A stretch of DNA of 35,629 bases from Chlamydiota bacterium. GTDB taxonomy: Bacteria; Chlamydiota; Chlamydiia; Chlamydiales; Parachlamydiaceae. Of the stretch, positions 25,201 to 31,954 are shown piece after piece. The DNA lies in assembly GCA_013287915.1 (NCBI GenBank), contig JABDCX010000020.1, forward strand, positions 1 through 35,629, read 5' to 3'. Position 1 is the stretch's first letter. The number at the start of each line of letters is the position of its first letter. Both the position numbers and the translations under genes were made by a program. Under the pieces are notes generated by a model, which saw only the letters and a list, made by a program, of their open reading frames with translations, ran no database searches and had not been told where the DNA came from.

Positions 25201-25562
25201 TTGAAGCCGTGGATTTTTTGACCTATTTGTCGAGCCTTGCTAACGCGATGGAATACAACGGGGGGGTCAAGCTGGTGCATCAAGACTTAAATGGGGAAAT
25301 AGACAGTAAATTCAAAGACTACTTTGCAGACATAATCACTAGCGGAGGTACGATTGAGGGTGTGCCAAAGCGTTTCCTTTTTAAAGAATTAGAGCAGGGG
25401 CAGGAATCTGATGGAAGAAGGTTTTGGAAGTTTATGCACCCCATCTATCAGACCTATTTCTCTAATCTTTATATTAGGAGGCCTACTCTTCAAGAGAAGC
25501 AACAGCTTATCGACGATACGCTACCTAAAGAAAAATTTAAGGCTCTATTTGGTGTTAACTGA
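22212..25562 (+). CDS. NACHT/STAND-type NTPase with large helical N-terminal region
   Basis: This 1116-residue protein contains a STAND NTPase near its C-terminus. Walker A is EGAGGAGKS (744-752), and Walker B is LWIFDAYDEI with D821 and the NACHT-like DxxDE form; the sensor R follows in IIFLYRTG. The end has the winged-helix-like segment FWKFMHPIYQTYFSNLYI typical of NACHT proteins ('F.H...QEYF'). The first 200 residues are beta-rich and the stretch 230-690 looks like a helical solenoid, so the likely sensor and effector regions precede the NTPase. There is no membrane helix or WD40 repeat in this chain. ATG 22212 is chosen for its AGGAGGT site. The convergent gene overlapping its stop carries the pentapeptide/WD40 part such receptors often have. 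Role: defence or host-directed signalling, both inferred. Confidence 0.82.
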   Translation: MSSLLTLCGGSSSSGTKTAAVTPIGTPSTRAQVDGIIRIGYHLSGKFRDATTYDIVLYPGQTSYTAETTRMAEKKVRPLQGMAATWTVESLAEDFFSRNMIIIKEGSGTFRNRRVVIRVGKPDNDYPVTVDVRIEGIANGSLYRLDLNTIDPAFSKASIQNPITGDFESTTSLDLGNIQHLNGPEFKDRVSLLNTLAVQIILDPLSMSISMNPVTTVCGPGPVQTDAPFDSSPGVVSRKAETILNAHSVYDLIPLLKKGDVGAQRIANGMVELYSTVYWRAPTIGKLEEIGELALNTNPYESFSIFNGLIGNLDSPGLQNIAILQCLTTILNRYKEIHYQKSRMKAQAQIDIMQRNDDLSGLKPSHLVTILGILTGHLTQTDSDATILTEQLKATIALLDMMVLRQVNQVAVDLHKAAYNAIAALKGHKDLRVDYLAHYGTQCFTLIPDNQTVAEAVLHRAFLLLKGLAKANIAPTAPWAVISIIEGLPEIKKALTFQDRQQRWFVLLSSLGEMIFGKKPQAFIEFEKDSGNFTLGVASHTSSLDPTLVVEYLELFHDWHFVVGYLDLLWDALEAPQIGTAEEDLQIKRRAVALYGEVHDNNVLNSSKTAGRFLIKDDRHRSQLRQLVVDRLLRCTTHRLQPIQEAAKALFEKWKIGDANAQPPFRWNARSTELFDLAVHQHYPLLLVLQKMQAVLLENDQEFLSTRPYFISLDVKTPNAQTGTTLSRYLNDFLESSNTVLAIEGAGGAGKSLGIKDYAARLLETYTEEGYFPVFVSLPRLTEPMHAAVDETFQQNNVGVSIEGGDLKKALSNRKTLWIFDAYDEITLEKFQGNNLNFFSKNNLNQLGRSAKIIFLYRTGALVNPDKVFDPPNGQLQKLAIEPFDESKIVAYLDRFYDLRQGNPAGTENSKRPMTKQQYLETFTQLKHTRFWEFVTNPLRLRISAETLPMIAETRAIDPKNLFQGQELGVIENMIFSSFAVYRALRAAKKMDRQYPIEAVDFLTYLSSLANAMEYNGGVKLVHQDLNGEIDSKFKDYFADIITSGGTIEGVPKRFLFKELEQGQESDGRRFWKFMHPIYQTYFSNLYIRRPTLQEKQQLIDDTLPKEKFKALFGVN

Positions 25563-28107
25563 CGTTCTTTGGTGCCAGAAGGCGTGCATTCTGAGGAGAG
25601 AGATTTTTGCTGTCCTCTAATTCGACGTTTGAGATTTCTATCATCTGGGGTTTTTGCCACAAGAGCCGAAGACGATCATTCTCGATTTCCCAAACATAGG
25701 TCTTCTGGTTTCCCCAACCGACAATAAATCGGCCATTTGGGGAAAACCGTACTTTCGTTAATGAGATGGGGTCTTTCGAAACATCTAATCGATTTAGATG
25801 GATATCCCAAAGGACGATGCCGGAATTGCCTATACCAACGACGTATCTCCGATCTTCTGAAACATCGAATTCCCCAAAAACGGTCATACGCCTCTCGTTA
25901 GGCATAGGTTTAATTGTACCCTTCGTTAAATTGTATTGCAGTAGCTCGCCGCCTTCAATCTTATAGAACAAAGCATCTCCAGAAAATTTGATTGAACCCT
26001 CAAAGGAGTGATAGCGATTGATTGCGAACTGAGCCTTCAAATGACAAGGAAAATGTGGCTCTTGCCAAACAACGCGCCAAAGATAAGCGTAGTGATTTTG
26101 CTCAATCAGGAGATAGCCCTCCGAAGATATATCTTCTGATAGGGCAAGACGTGGCCGTGGAGTTGGTGATAGGAAGGGGGGAAGAGAAACCGTTTTAACG
26201 CTTCTTTTTTCTTTGATATCCCATAATTCTAGCTCTCCTTCTCGGAAAAAGACAATATGACGAACATCTTTTGAAACTGCGCATGCAAGATAGTTTTGTT
26301 GGCTTTCATGCACCACAATTCCCGTATCTACTTCTGAGATGGACAAATGACCGATTCCATTTTCTCGATACTCTCCAATAAGAAAGGCGGCATTTCTAGA
26401 TGTGGTACACGCATAGCGGCGCTCACTTAAATCTTTTGACTTTTCCCAGACAGGCCATTCCGATTCAAAAAATTGCAGGTTTTTTCGTGCATGTTCAGTT
26501 AAGGGACGAATTTCGCTCGATGGCTTACCAGAAAGAACCCGTAATTGCCGAGTTGTTGCTTCATTATTGAGCAAGACCAGCTGTTCGCTATCTGGGGTAA
26601 ATCGGACATCTGTGACATGGGTTATCTGCTGTTCCCTACCTTCTGGTGCAATTGTGTTCAGAGGTATGATTGTAATGAGTGAACTATCAACAAGAATGAG
26701 TTGACCGTCAAGCAATGAGATGTTGAATCTTCTAGGTGATTTCACAACCGAATCGATTCTGTACATCATTTCTGTTGGTTTAGAAATATCTCTGACGCAG
26801 AATTTCGCTTGCCCAACTCCCCACTCAACAAAGTACCCCAGTAATGAGGTTTCGGGAAATAGCTTGATACATGTGATTGTCAATGGCTTAAGTGACTGGT
26901 CAGCAAGTGTAGGTTCCTGCTCGGCAAAGAGAAGTTTTTGACTCCTCTGTTCGATGTTCCAAAGATAAATCTCATTTTTGCCACCAAAAATTAAATCCTC
27001 GCCATTTGCTGTAAATTCTAGTCCTGCAAAATAAGGGACAAAATTGTCCCAAGGAATGCGCTGGATAGGTTCAACAAGCGTTAATTCAGGCACTGAATAG
27101 ATTTCAACTCCAGCTTGGGCAAGGAGAGCCAAGCGGTTACTCTCGCGATGGTAAGAAATGCCTTCATGCGTATGAGAAATAATCTCAGAATTCTTTTGAT
27201 TGAATTGGGGATTTTCACCTGAATCTGTGATGAGTTCCCAAACGCCCACGTTGTCGCCGTAAATTAGCAGATAGTCTTGATCCTTTATTTGTGTAAAAAG
27301 ATTTATATAAAATGCAGGTTGATCAAAAATCAGTTTTCGAGTGGTGTTTTTTGAGGTGCGGATATCAATGATGTTTAAACAGACAAAAAAATTGCTTTTC
27401 TTCTCATCGTCTTTTTCCAAAAGCACATCGAGCAGTAAGATGTATCTCTCATCATGAGAAACAACCAAAAAGCTGTTTTCCGGAGAAGCGTAACCGCCGC
27501 TAGTTACTTTCTTGCTGATCAAACGTTGGGTTTTAAGATCCCAAATGTATAAGCTGCCTTGCATATCTAAAGAAACAAGACGTTTTTGATCGTTCAAAAG
27601 AGCCATTTGTACGACGTTTAATTCATGTCTAAGAGGGCTTTGGATGCCTAAGTTTATCTGGCCGAGATTTGCTCCAGTGAAATTAACTTGATTCATGGAG
27701 CTCCATGAGAAGTTAACGCCTGTCAAATCCGCCCCTGTAAAATCGACTCGATTCAAAATAGTGTGAGAGAGGTTTGCATAGGGGATTGAAACCTCTCGCA
27801 AGGAGAGGCCTTCGAAAGGAAATCCAGTTTCTTTCAGTATGGAAATTGCGTTTGCTGCCGCTGTGGAATGCCTCGGTGAAGTCCGGGAATATCGGACAAA
27901 TTTGAGCAAGCAGGCTTGCTCTTTGCCAAGAGTCGCTGCGTTGGAAAGCAGCTCACAAGCAAGCAATCGAATCGCATCATTTGTGCGTCGGTATCTGTTG
28001 AGGCCCGCTAAATGAAGTTCGTCCTGGTAGGTGAAGACAAAAGCGCCTTGCGAATTTGCTTGGGAAGGAGCTCCACGTGAGAAAAAACCTGATAATCTAC
28101 CAAGCAT
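25555..28107 (-). CDS. Pentapeptide + WD40-like beta-propeller protein
   Basis: This 850-residue protein has a helical start (1-95, ending AAANAISILKETGFPFEGL), a pentapeptide-repeat segment (about 98-153, with IPYANLSHTILNRVDFTGAD and VNFTGANLGQINLG), then WD40-type blades to the end (LYIWDLKTQRL, EIYLWNIEQRS, GIVLWDIHLNRLD, TYVWEIENDRL). The order helix - 'AAANAI.IL' - pentapeptides - WD40 is the C-terminal half of single-chain NACHT receptors I know from bacteria, but the NACHT part is absent here and sits in the convergent gene. No signal peptide. The start is ATG 28107 with a CAGGAAA site. The stop codon region overlaps the NACHT gene by 8 nt. It would act as the sensor or scaffold of that NTPase (inference). 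Confidence 0.8.
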   Translation of the reverse strand: MLGRLSGFFSRGAPSQANSQGAFVFTYQDELHLAGLNRYRRTNDAIRLLACELLSNAATLGKEQACLLKFVRYSRTSPRHSTAAANAISILKETGFPFEGLSLREVSIPYANLSHTILNRVDFTGADLTGVNFSWSSMNQVNFTGANLGQINLGIQSPLRHELNVVQMALLNDQKRLVSLDMQGSLYIWDLKTQRLISKKVTSGGYASPENSFLVVSHDERYILLLDVLLEKDDEKKSNFFVCLNIIDIRTSKNTTRKLIFDQPAFYINLFTQIKDQDYLLIYGDNVGVWELITDSGENPQFNQKNSEIISHTHEGISYHRESNRLALLAQAGVEIYSVPELTLVEPIQRIPWDNFVPYFAGLEFTANGEDLIFGGKNEIYLWNIEQRSQKLLFAEQEPTLADQSLKPLTITCIKLFPETSLLGYFVEWGVGQAKFCVRDISKPTEMMYRIDSVVKSPRRFNISLLDGQLILVDSSLITIIPLNTIAPEGREQQITHVTDVRFTPDSEQLVLLNNEATTRQLRVLSGKPSSEIRPLTEHARKNLQFFESEWPVWEKSKDLSERRYACTTSRNAAFLIGEYRENGIGHLSISEVDTGIVVHESQQNYLACAVSKDVRHIVFFREGELELWDIKEKRSVKTVSLPPFLSPTPRPRLALSEDISSEGYLLIEQNHYAYLWRVVWQEPHFPCHLKAQFAINRYHSFEGSIKFSGDALFYKIEGGELLQYNLTKGTIKPMPNERRMTVFGEFDVSEDRRYVVGIGNSGIVLWDIHLNRLDVSKDPISLTKVRFSPNGRFIVGWGNQKTYVWEIENDRLRLLWQKPQMIEISNVELEDSKNLSPQNARLLAPKNVS

Positions 28108-28133
28108 GGTGTTCTGTTTCCTGTAAAAATAAG

Positions 28134-28162
28134 AATATACTGCCTCTAAATTTTAGGTGCAA
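28134..28162 (-). promoter_or_regulatory. Promoter of the pentapeptide/WD40 gene
   Basis: On the minus strand, TTGCAC (28162-28157) and TATATT (28139-28134) are 17 nt apart, 26 nt from the ATG at 28107. It gives this gene its own control, separate from the NACHT gene. Confidence 0.6.
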
Positions 28163-28242
28163 GCATTGCCTGTATCGTAAAATAGTCTTGACCAATTTAC
28201 GACAGTACGTACATTGATCAAATAACGAAGGGGGATAGAGGT

Positions 28243-28971
28243 TTGAGGCTGATTTTTCGATGCTGTTTAATGTTTCTGGCATTTTTATGCCCTCTTTTTG
28301 GAGAGGAGGTGCCACGCCATTTGGTGAATGTGCGGCTTTTGCAGGAAAACACGTTGCCTCAAGATTCTAGCTACAGGCACCACGAGCGCATCGTGCGGTG
28401 GAAAGGGGAGGAGGGAGCGACGAAATACGAGTGCCACACCGATTGCAGCGGGTTGATCGATGCTCTTTTGAAGTATACTTATGGCATTTCGGCGGAGCAG
28501 CTCAATGCATGGCTGCACACAGTGCACCGTCCCTTGGCACGCAATTACTACGAGGCCTTTGTTTCGCAAAATGGCTTTGAGAAGCTTGTCATGATCGATG
28601 CCATCAAGCCAGGCGATTTTGTCGCGATGAAGTTCTTGCCTTGGGCGGGCGATAAAGGGCATGACACAGGGCATATTTTAGTCGTGGATGGAGTTCCTGT
28701 CGAAATGGCTCGTTATCGTTTCAACGGGGCGTTGAGCCGCCGTTTTGCAGTGCCGCTAATCGACTGTAGCAGCGGTCATGGCCTGACAGACACCCGTTAT
28801 AGAAATGGAAGATACCATCCCGGGATTGGCAAGGGGACTTTTTCTCTCTTTACAGACGAGAGGGGAGTGATCACCGGTTACGCGTGGAGCGCGGCCCAAA
28901 AGTCCCGCTATTATGGCTCTGACCAGCGCCCGCTCGCTGTCGGGCGTTTGCTGACTCAATCAAAAAATTGA
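28243..28971 (+). CDS. Secreted NlpC/P60-like hydrolase
   Basis: This 242-residue protein starts with a signal peptide (MRLIFRCCLMFLAFLCPLFG, cut before EEVPRH). The start is a TTG at 28243, chosen since AAGGGGG (28228-28234) lies 8 nt upstream and the next ATG would remove most of the signal peptide. The catalytic pattern of NlpC/P60 cysteine peptidases is visible: C68 in HTDCSGLIDALL, the IKPGDFVAM strand, and H144 in DTGHILVVDG. These enzymes cut peptide links in peptidoglycan; environmental chlamydiae have small amounts of it for division. The rest (SLFTDERGVITGYAWS) is a C-terminal beta extension. It is divergent from the WD40 gene. Confidence 0.75.
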   Translation: MRLIFRCCLMFLAFLCPLFGEEVPRHLVNVRLLQENTLPQDSSYRHHERIVRWKGEEGATKYECHTDCSGLIDALLKYTYGISAEQLNAWLHTVHRPLARNYYEAFVSQNGFEKLVMIDAIKPGDFVAMKFLPWAGDKGHDTGHILVVDGVPVEMARYRFNGALSRRFAVPLIDCSSGHGLTDTRYRNGRYHPGIGKGTFSLFTDERGVITGYAWSAAQKSRYYGSDQRPLAVGRLLTQSKN

Positions 28972-29031
28972 TTTGTGTTAAAAGTCTGATCATTCTTATC
29001 CGGATATTTCGAATATGGGGAAAATAAGTCA

Positions 29032-29061
29032 TTGACTTAAAGGCCTCTTTTCTGTTATCAT
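29032..29061 (+). promoter_or_regulatory. Promoter of the TPR gene
   Basis: TTGACT (29032-29037) and TATCAT (29056-29061) are 18 nt apart; AGGGGAG lies 7 nt before the ATG at 29099. Confidence 0.6.
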
Positions 29062-29098
29062 AAGCGACACGCTATAAGACAGTTAGGGGAGTTTAAAC

Positions 29099-29842
29099 AT
29101 GAATTCGGTTACAGGTGCTGGTCCATCAGATTCTGCAGTTTTAGCGAGATCTATAGCCCGACAGGAGGCTGATAACTGCTATAACAAAGGGAATCAGCTT
29201 GCGGAGCAGGGAGATTCAGAAGGCGCTCAAAAGATGTATGAAAAAGCGCTTGCTAGTCATCTGGAATACTTGAATGGCGAGGTTGATGAGCGCTTGGCTG
29301 ATATCTATAACAATCTAGGTTTAGTTTTTGAGGACCAATCAATTTTCCTGAACGCTGTAAAGATGTATGAAGAGGCGCTGAAAACCGATATTACCTGCTT
29401 GAAAACTGAGAATCATGTGAAAATCGCTGATACCCTTAGCCAATTGGCTAATGTGCTCGAGGATTTAGGCAATTTAGATGGAGCTAGAGAGAAGAATCAA
29501 ATGGCGTTGGAAATGAAGATAGCCTGCCTCGGCACCGAACCTCATCTGAGTTTGGCCATCAGCTATAACAACCTCGGGTTAGTGCTTCAAAAACAAAAAA
29601 AATTCGAAACAGCTAAAGAGATGCATAAAGAGGCGCTTACGATCAGAGTCGTATGTTTAAAGGGTGAGAATCATCCAGACGTTGCACAGAGCTTGACCAA
29701 TTTAGGAGATGTGTATTATGAGCTTGGGGAACTTGCTAGAGCTATTGAATTTTATACCAGAGCTAAGGCTTCCTATCAACATTCTCATAGTCATAATTAT
29801 GACGCATTTTTTGCTGCAAAGATCGCCAAGTGTGTAAACTGA
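29099..29842 (+). CDS. Kinesin-light-chain-like TPR protein
   Basis: This 247-residue protein is built almost wholly from TPR helices of the kinesin-light-chain type, about 42 residues per repeat. The repeats show the marks 'A..Y.NLG.V....' and 'A...YE.AL', for example LADIYNNLGLVFEDQ, LAISYNNLGLVLQKQKKFET and VAQSLTNLGDVYYELGELAR. Each repeat also has a Cys in 'CLK.EN' (TCLKTEN, ACLGTEP, VCLKGEN). The start of the protein is Ser/Gly-rich without a signal peptide. Such proteins bind other proteins; in chlamydiae and other intracellular bacteria they are common and some act in the host. The neighbour on the other strand converges 13 nt away. The repeat class is certain, the partner unknown. 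Confidence 0.82.
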   Translation: MNSVTGAGPSDSAVLARSIARQEADNCYNKGNQLAEQGDSEGAQKMYEKALASHLEYLNGEVDERLADIYNNLGLVFEDQSIFLNAVKMYEEALKTDITCLKTENHVKIADTLSQLANVLEDLGNLDGAREKNQMALEMKIACLGTEPHLSLAISYNNLGLVLQKQKKFETAKEMHKEALTIRVVCLKGENHPDVAQSLTNLGDVYYELGELARAIEFYTRAKASYQHSHSHNYDAFFAAKIAKCVN

Positions 29843-29855
29843 AATTACTGTCGAG

Positions 29856-30722
29856 TTATTGCAAAGAAGCGATATAGATATCCAGCAAATCGAAATTTGT
29901 AGAAAGCAATCTTTCGTTACGCCCATCGTTCCATTGGATTGTTATCCAATTTTGCCTACTATTAGGGCTCCCTTCTACATTACTAATAATTCCGAGTACC
30001 CCACTCCTAATAACAGCAAGATTGATAGTCGCATTTTCTCTGGTAAGCGAGACTCCAGTAGATTTATAGGATGGAGATATTTCAGCATCTGGCTCAGTTT
30101 TCTTTTTCTTTCGTGGAGAATTATTCACTTCTTCATGTCTAACATTATTGTTATTGTTGTTAACAATTTGATTTGCTTGAGCGCGAATTGCTAGATTTGT
30201 TAGCCATTCATTGTAATTAAGTGCCCTATGCATTTCATATTGACGATTTGCATCGAGTAGTCTCTGAATATCGGGTTGGGGATTTACATTGTGTACCTTC
30301 TGATTATCAGATTGGCGATTTACTCTGTCCAAATCTACATATTGTTGATGGACGTCTTGCATGATTTTGAAGCATTCTTCCTTGTCAAAATCAACTCTTT
30401 CAAAAAGCGTATACCATCCTTGGCGTTCTTTCCGAATATCGTCGATTTTCAAAACCCCGGACTTGATTTTTTTCATGGCAGCATAGACTTCGAGCATCTT
30501 TTCTTTTTTATAAACCCACTGGCCTATCATCGCCGCTTTGAGATGCTTGCTATCGTTGTAATCAGATGCTTTGCATAACGCCTTGATCGTTACGTCGGTG
30601 AGGTCAGGGCGATCTTCGTAAAACGCCGAGCCGTCGGCATTTTCTTGAATTGGCAGTTGAATTTGAGAAGCCGATGCTTGATGCGCATTAGCTTCTGGAA
30701 GACGTTGTGGTATGTTATTCAT
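29856..30722 (-). CDS. Unknown protein with NLS-like basic patch, candidate effector
   Basis: This 288-residue protein is low in hydrophobic segments and has no signal peptide. Residues about 35-135 are helical and charged; the middle has an Asn run (IVNNNNNNVRHEE) and then a basic patch NSPRKKKKTEPD (about 202-213), which has the form of a monopartite nuclear localisation signal. The last 70 residues are beta-rich (LAVIRSGVLGIISNVEG, then ITIQWNDGRNE), perhaps a small SH3/KOW-like fold. ATG 30722 has no Shine-Dalgarno, only an A-rich leader. The composition is unlike the neighbouring enzymes. A secreted, nucleus-directed effector is a fair guess but the sequence does not prove secretion. Confidence 0.62.
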   Translation of the reverse strand: MNNIPQRLPEANAHQASASQIQLPIQENADGSAFYEDRPDLTDVTIKALCKASDYNDSKHLKAAMIGQWVYKKEKMLEVYAAMKKIKSGVLKIDDIRKERQGWYTLFERVDFDKEECFKIMQDVHQQYVDLDRVNRQSDNQKVHNVNPQPDIQRLLDANRQYEMHRALNYNEWLTNLAIRAQANQIVNNNNNNVRHEEVNNSPRKKKKTEPDAEISPSYKSTGVSLTRENATINLAVIRSGVLGIISNVEGSPNSRQNWITIQWNDGRNERLLSTNFDLLDIYIASLQ

Positions 30723-30748
30723 AATTTTAATTTTTAGTATTTATTGCA

Positions 30749-30778
30749 ATCATATCATTAACACTGAATTAATTACAA
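30749..30778 (-). promoter_or_regulatory. Promoter of the NLS-like gene
   Basis: On the minus strand, TTGTAA (30778-30773) and TATGAT (30754-30749) are 18 nt apart; start expected near 30743, giving a leader of about 20 nt without a ribosome binding site. Confidence 0.5.
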
Positions 30779-30809
30779 GCTAATCGTTAACGTGAAAAAT
30801 TAGTTTGAA

Positions 30810-31022
30810 ATGTCTAATACAGTTTGGGAAGTGAAAGTTTCAGAATATCTGAAAAAAATTGTGAAGCATGCAACATCGGTTGATTATGGTGTCGCAGCCA
30901 TTCGTTGGAGAGGCGGAAAATTTGACGCTCTTAGGGAAAAACTGATAGCGGATCGTTATTTGCGTAACATAGGCAATGAAGTTCTGTTAAAACTACCCGC
31001 TGAGCCTTTGAGGTCCTTCTAA
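30810..31022 (+). pseudogene. Fragment of the gene family starting at 35228
   Basis: The 70-codon frame begins TVWEVKVSEYLKKIVKHATSV, matching AWEVKVSTYLQQVVKSADSV at residues 114-133 of the gene that starts at 35228. The first 110 residues of that family are absent here, and the frame stops after KLPAEPLRSF. No Shine-Dalgarno precedes the ATG. It is therefore best read as an internal piece of a paralogue, though a short expressed protein cannot be excluded. The part beyond the right window edge of the 35228 gene would show how much of the C-terminus is kept. Confidence 0.65.
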
Positions 31023-31123
31023 GTTCACCTCTTTGTGAAACTCTAGCCTTTTTAAAGCTGACGACGAAGAAAGTGGGAAGGGAAACTGCTTTGGATCCAA
31101 ATCCAAGAAAGGAGGTTCTTCCG

Positions 31124-31315
31124 TCATGATGAAGAGTCTGTTATCGGATCGGGATTAATGATTACTTTCCGAAAAGTGATGGAAATACGTCGATTAGATA
31201 CAGATGTGACCCCATGATGGTAGGGGCTAAAACGATATTTCCCCTGTAAACAGAAGATTGTCCCAGAGTGTTCCTCCAGATCATAAATTGAGCATAATGG
31301 ATTGAGAGGGGGCAA
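31124..31315 (-). pseudogene. AlkB-like 2-oxoglutarate/Fe(II) oxygenase, C-terminal remnant
   Basis: The minus-strand frame ends in HHGVTSVSNRRISITFRKV. A histidine followed by 'RISxTFR' is the C-terminal signature of AlkB-type dioxygenases (metal-binding His, then the two arginines that hold 2-oxoglutarate), which repair alkylated nucleic acids. Only about 60 residues remain; the upstream HxD motif and the rest of the fold are missing. Upstream on this strand the coding sequence ends close to the ATGTCACC repeats at 31333-31366, as if interrupted there. The match rests on a short motif, so the family call is tentative. Confidence 0.38.
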
Positions 31316-31332
31316 GATGTCTTTTGTGTTGT

Positions 31333-31366
31333 AATGTCACCATTCCGCCAAAGTTAAAATGTCACC
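31333..31366. mobile_element. Possible insertion-sequence end (direct ATGTCACC repeats)
   Basis: AATGTCACC occurs twice in the same orientation (31333-31341 and 31358-31366), 25 nt apart. Spaced copies of a short transposase-binding motif of this kind are typical of IS21-like ends. No transposase gene or opposite end is in the window, so this is at most a leftover. Confidence 0.35.
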
Positions 31367-31529
31367 TTATCTCCGTTAGTGGGGAATCGTTTTGGGCCTT
31401 GTTAATAAATACGGTTTTAGCTTTGCTTCGGCAGGAGTCTCTACTTACTTGTTAATGTCGTATAAAACAAGCGTTACGCAATATAATGCTATCTATAAAC
31501 AGCATTGTGAGGTAAAAATTAGAGGTTGC

Positions 31530-31558
31530 TTGACAATTATAGAGAAGAACTGTTATAT
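31530..31558 (+). promoter_or_regulatory. hipBA promoter
   Basis: A perfect TTGACA (31530-31535) and TTATAT (31553-31558) are 17 nt apart. The start site region continues with TCTTAGATAATG and, further on, GATACCGTAGGATAA, imperfect dyads that could bind the HipB-like repressor. The leader to ATG 31622 is about 55 nt. Confidence 0.6.
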
Positions 31559-31621
31559 CTTAGATAATGCCTGTCTTGAGTGGCATTACACCTGATACCG
31601 TAGGATAAAGGCGACATTAAT

Positions 31622-31954
31622 ATGAAAAAAAATCCCATCCAACTTTTGCCGCTGCCGGTTGAGAGGACGTTGAAGAAGTTTGGAGCTGATATTCGGATTG
31701 CACGTTTAAAACGCGGGTTTACGGCTGAAATGATGGCCCAAAGAATTGGCATTCACAGGTCAACCTATAGCAAGATGGAGAAAGGGGACCCAATGGTTGG
31801 ATTGGGTTGTTACGCAGCCGCATTATTTATTTTAGGTTTTCGTACACCCTTGGGTGATTTAATTGATCAGCGCAATGATGATGCGGGATTGTTGCTCGAT
31901 TTAGAGAATCTGCCAAAAAGGGCTCGCCCAAAGAAAAATCCGCAGGGTTTATGA
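31622..31954 (+). CDS. hipB: HipB-like antitoxin, XRE-family HTH
   Basis: This 110-residue protein has a helix-turn-helix of the XRE/Cro type at about 20-75 (FGADIRIARLKRGFTAEMMA, then RIGIHRSTYSKMEKGDP). Proteins of this class bind the HipA kinase and repress their operon. The C-terminal tail is basic and Pro-rich (PKRARPKKNPQGL). The stop overlaps the hipA start by 4 nt (ATGA), the usual coupled arrangement. No clear Shine-Dalgarno precedes ATG 31622. The pairing with the next gene makes the call safe. Confidence 0.84.
   Translation: MKKNPIQLLPLPVERTLKKFGADIRIARLKRGFTAEMMAQRIGIHRSTYSKMEKGDPMVGLGCYAAALFILGFRTPLGDLIDQRNDDAGLLLDLENLPKRARPKKNPQGL

Larger units (their letters stand above)
31023..31621. 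other. Degraded intergenic region
   Basis: About 600 bases lie between the family fragment and the hipBA module. It holds an AlkB-like C-terminal remnant on the minus strand (31124-31315), a pair of ATGTCACC repeats (31333-31366) and the hipBA promoter (31530-31558). The 67-codon frame at 31392-31595 has no ribosome binding site and no recognisable sequence, so it is not called as a gene. Confidence 0.6.

Noticed and set aside
31202-31320. Reading the AlkB-like stretch as an intact small gene
   Set aside because: It lacks the HxD iron-binding motif and has no ribosome binding site before ATG 31315, so a remnant is the better reading.
31392-31595. 67-codon frame between the IS-like repeats and the hipBA promoter
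   Set aside because: No ribosome binding site and no recognisable domain, and its end overlaps the hipBA promoter; more likely chance.
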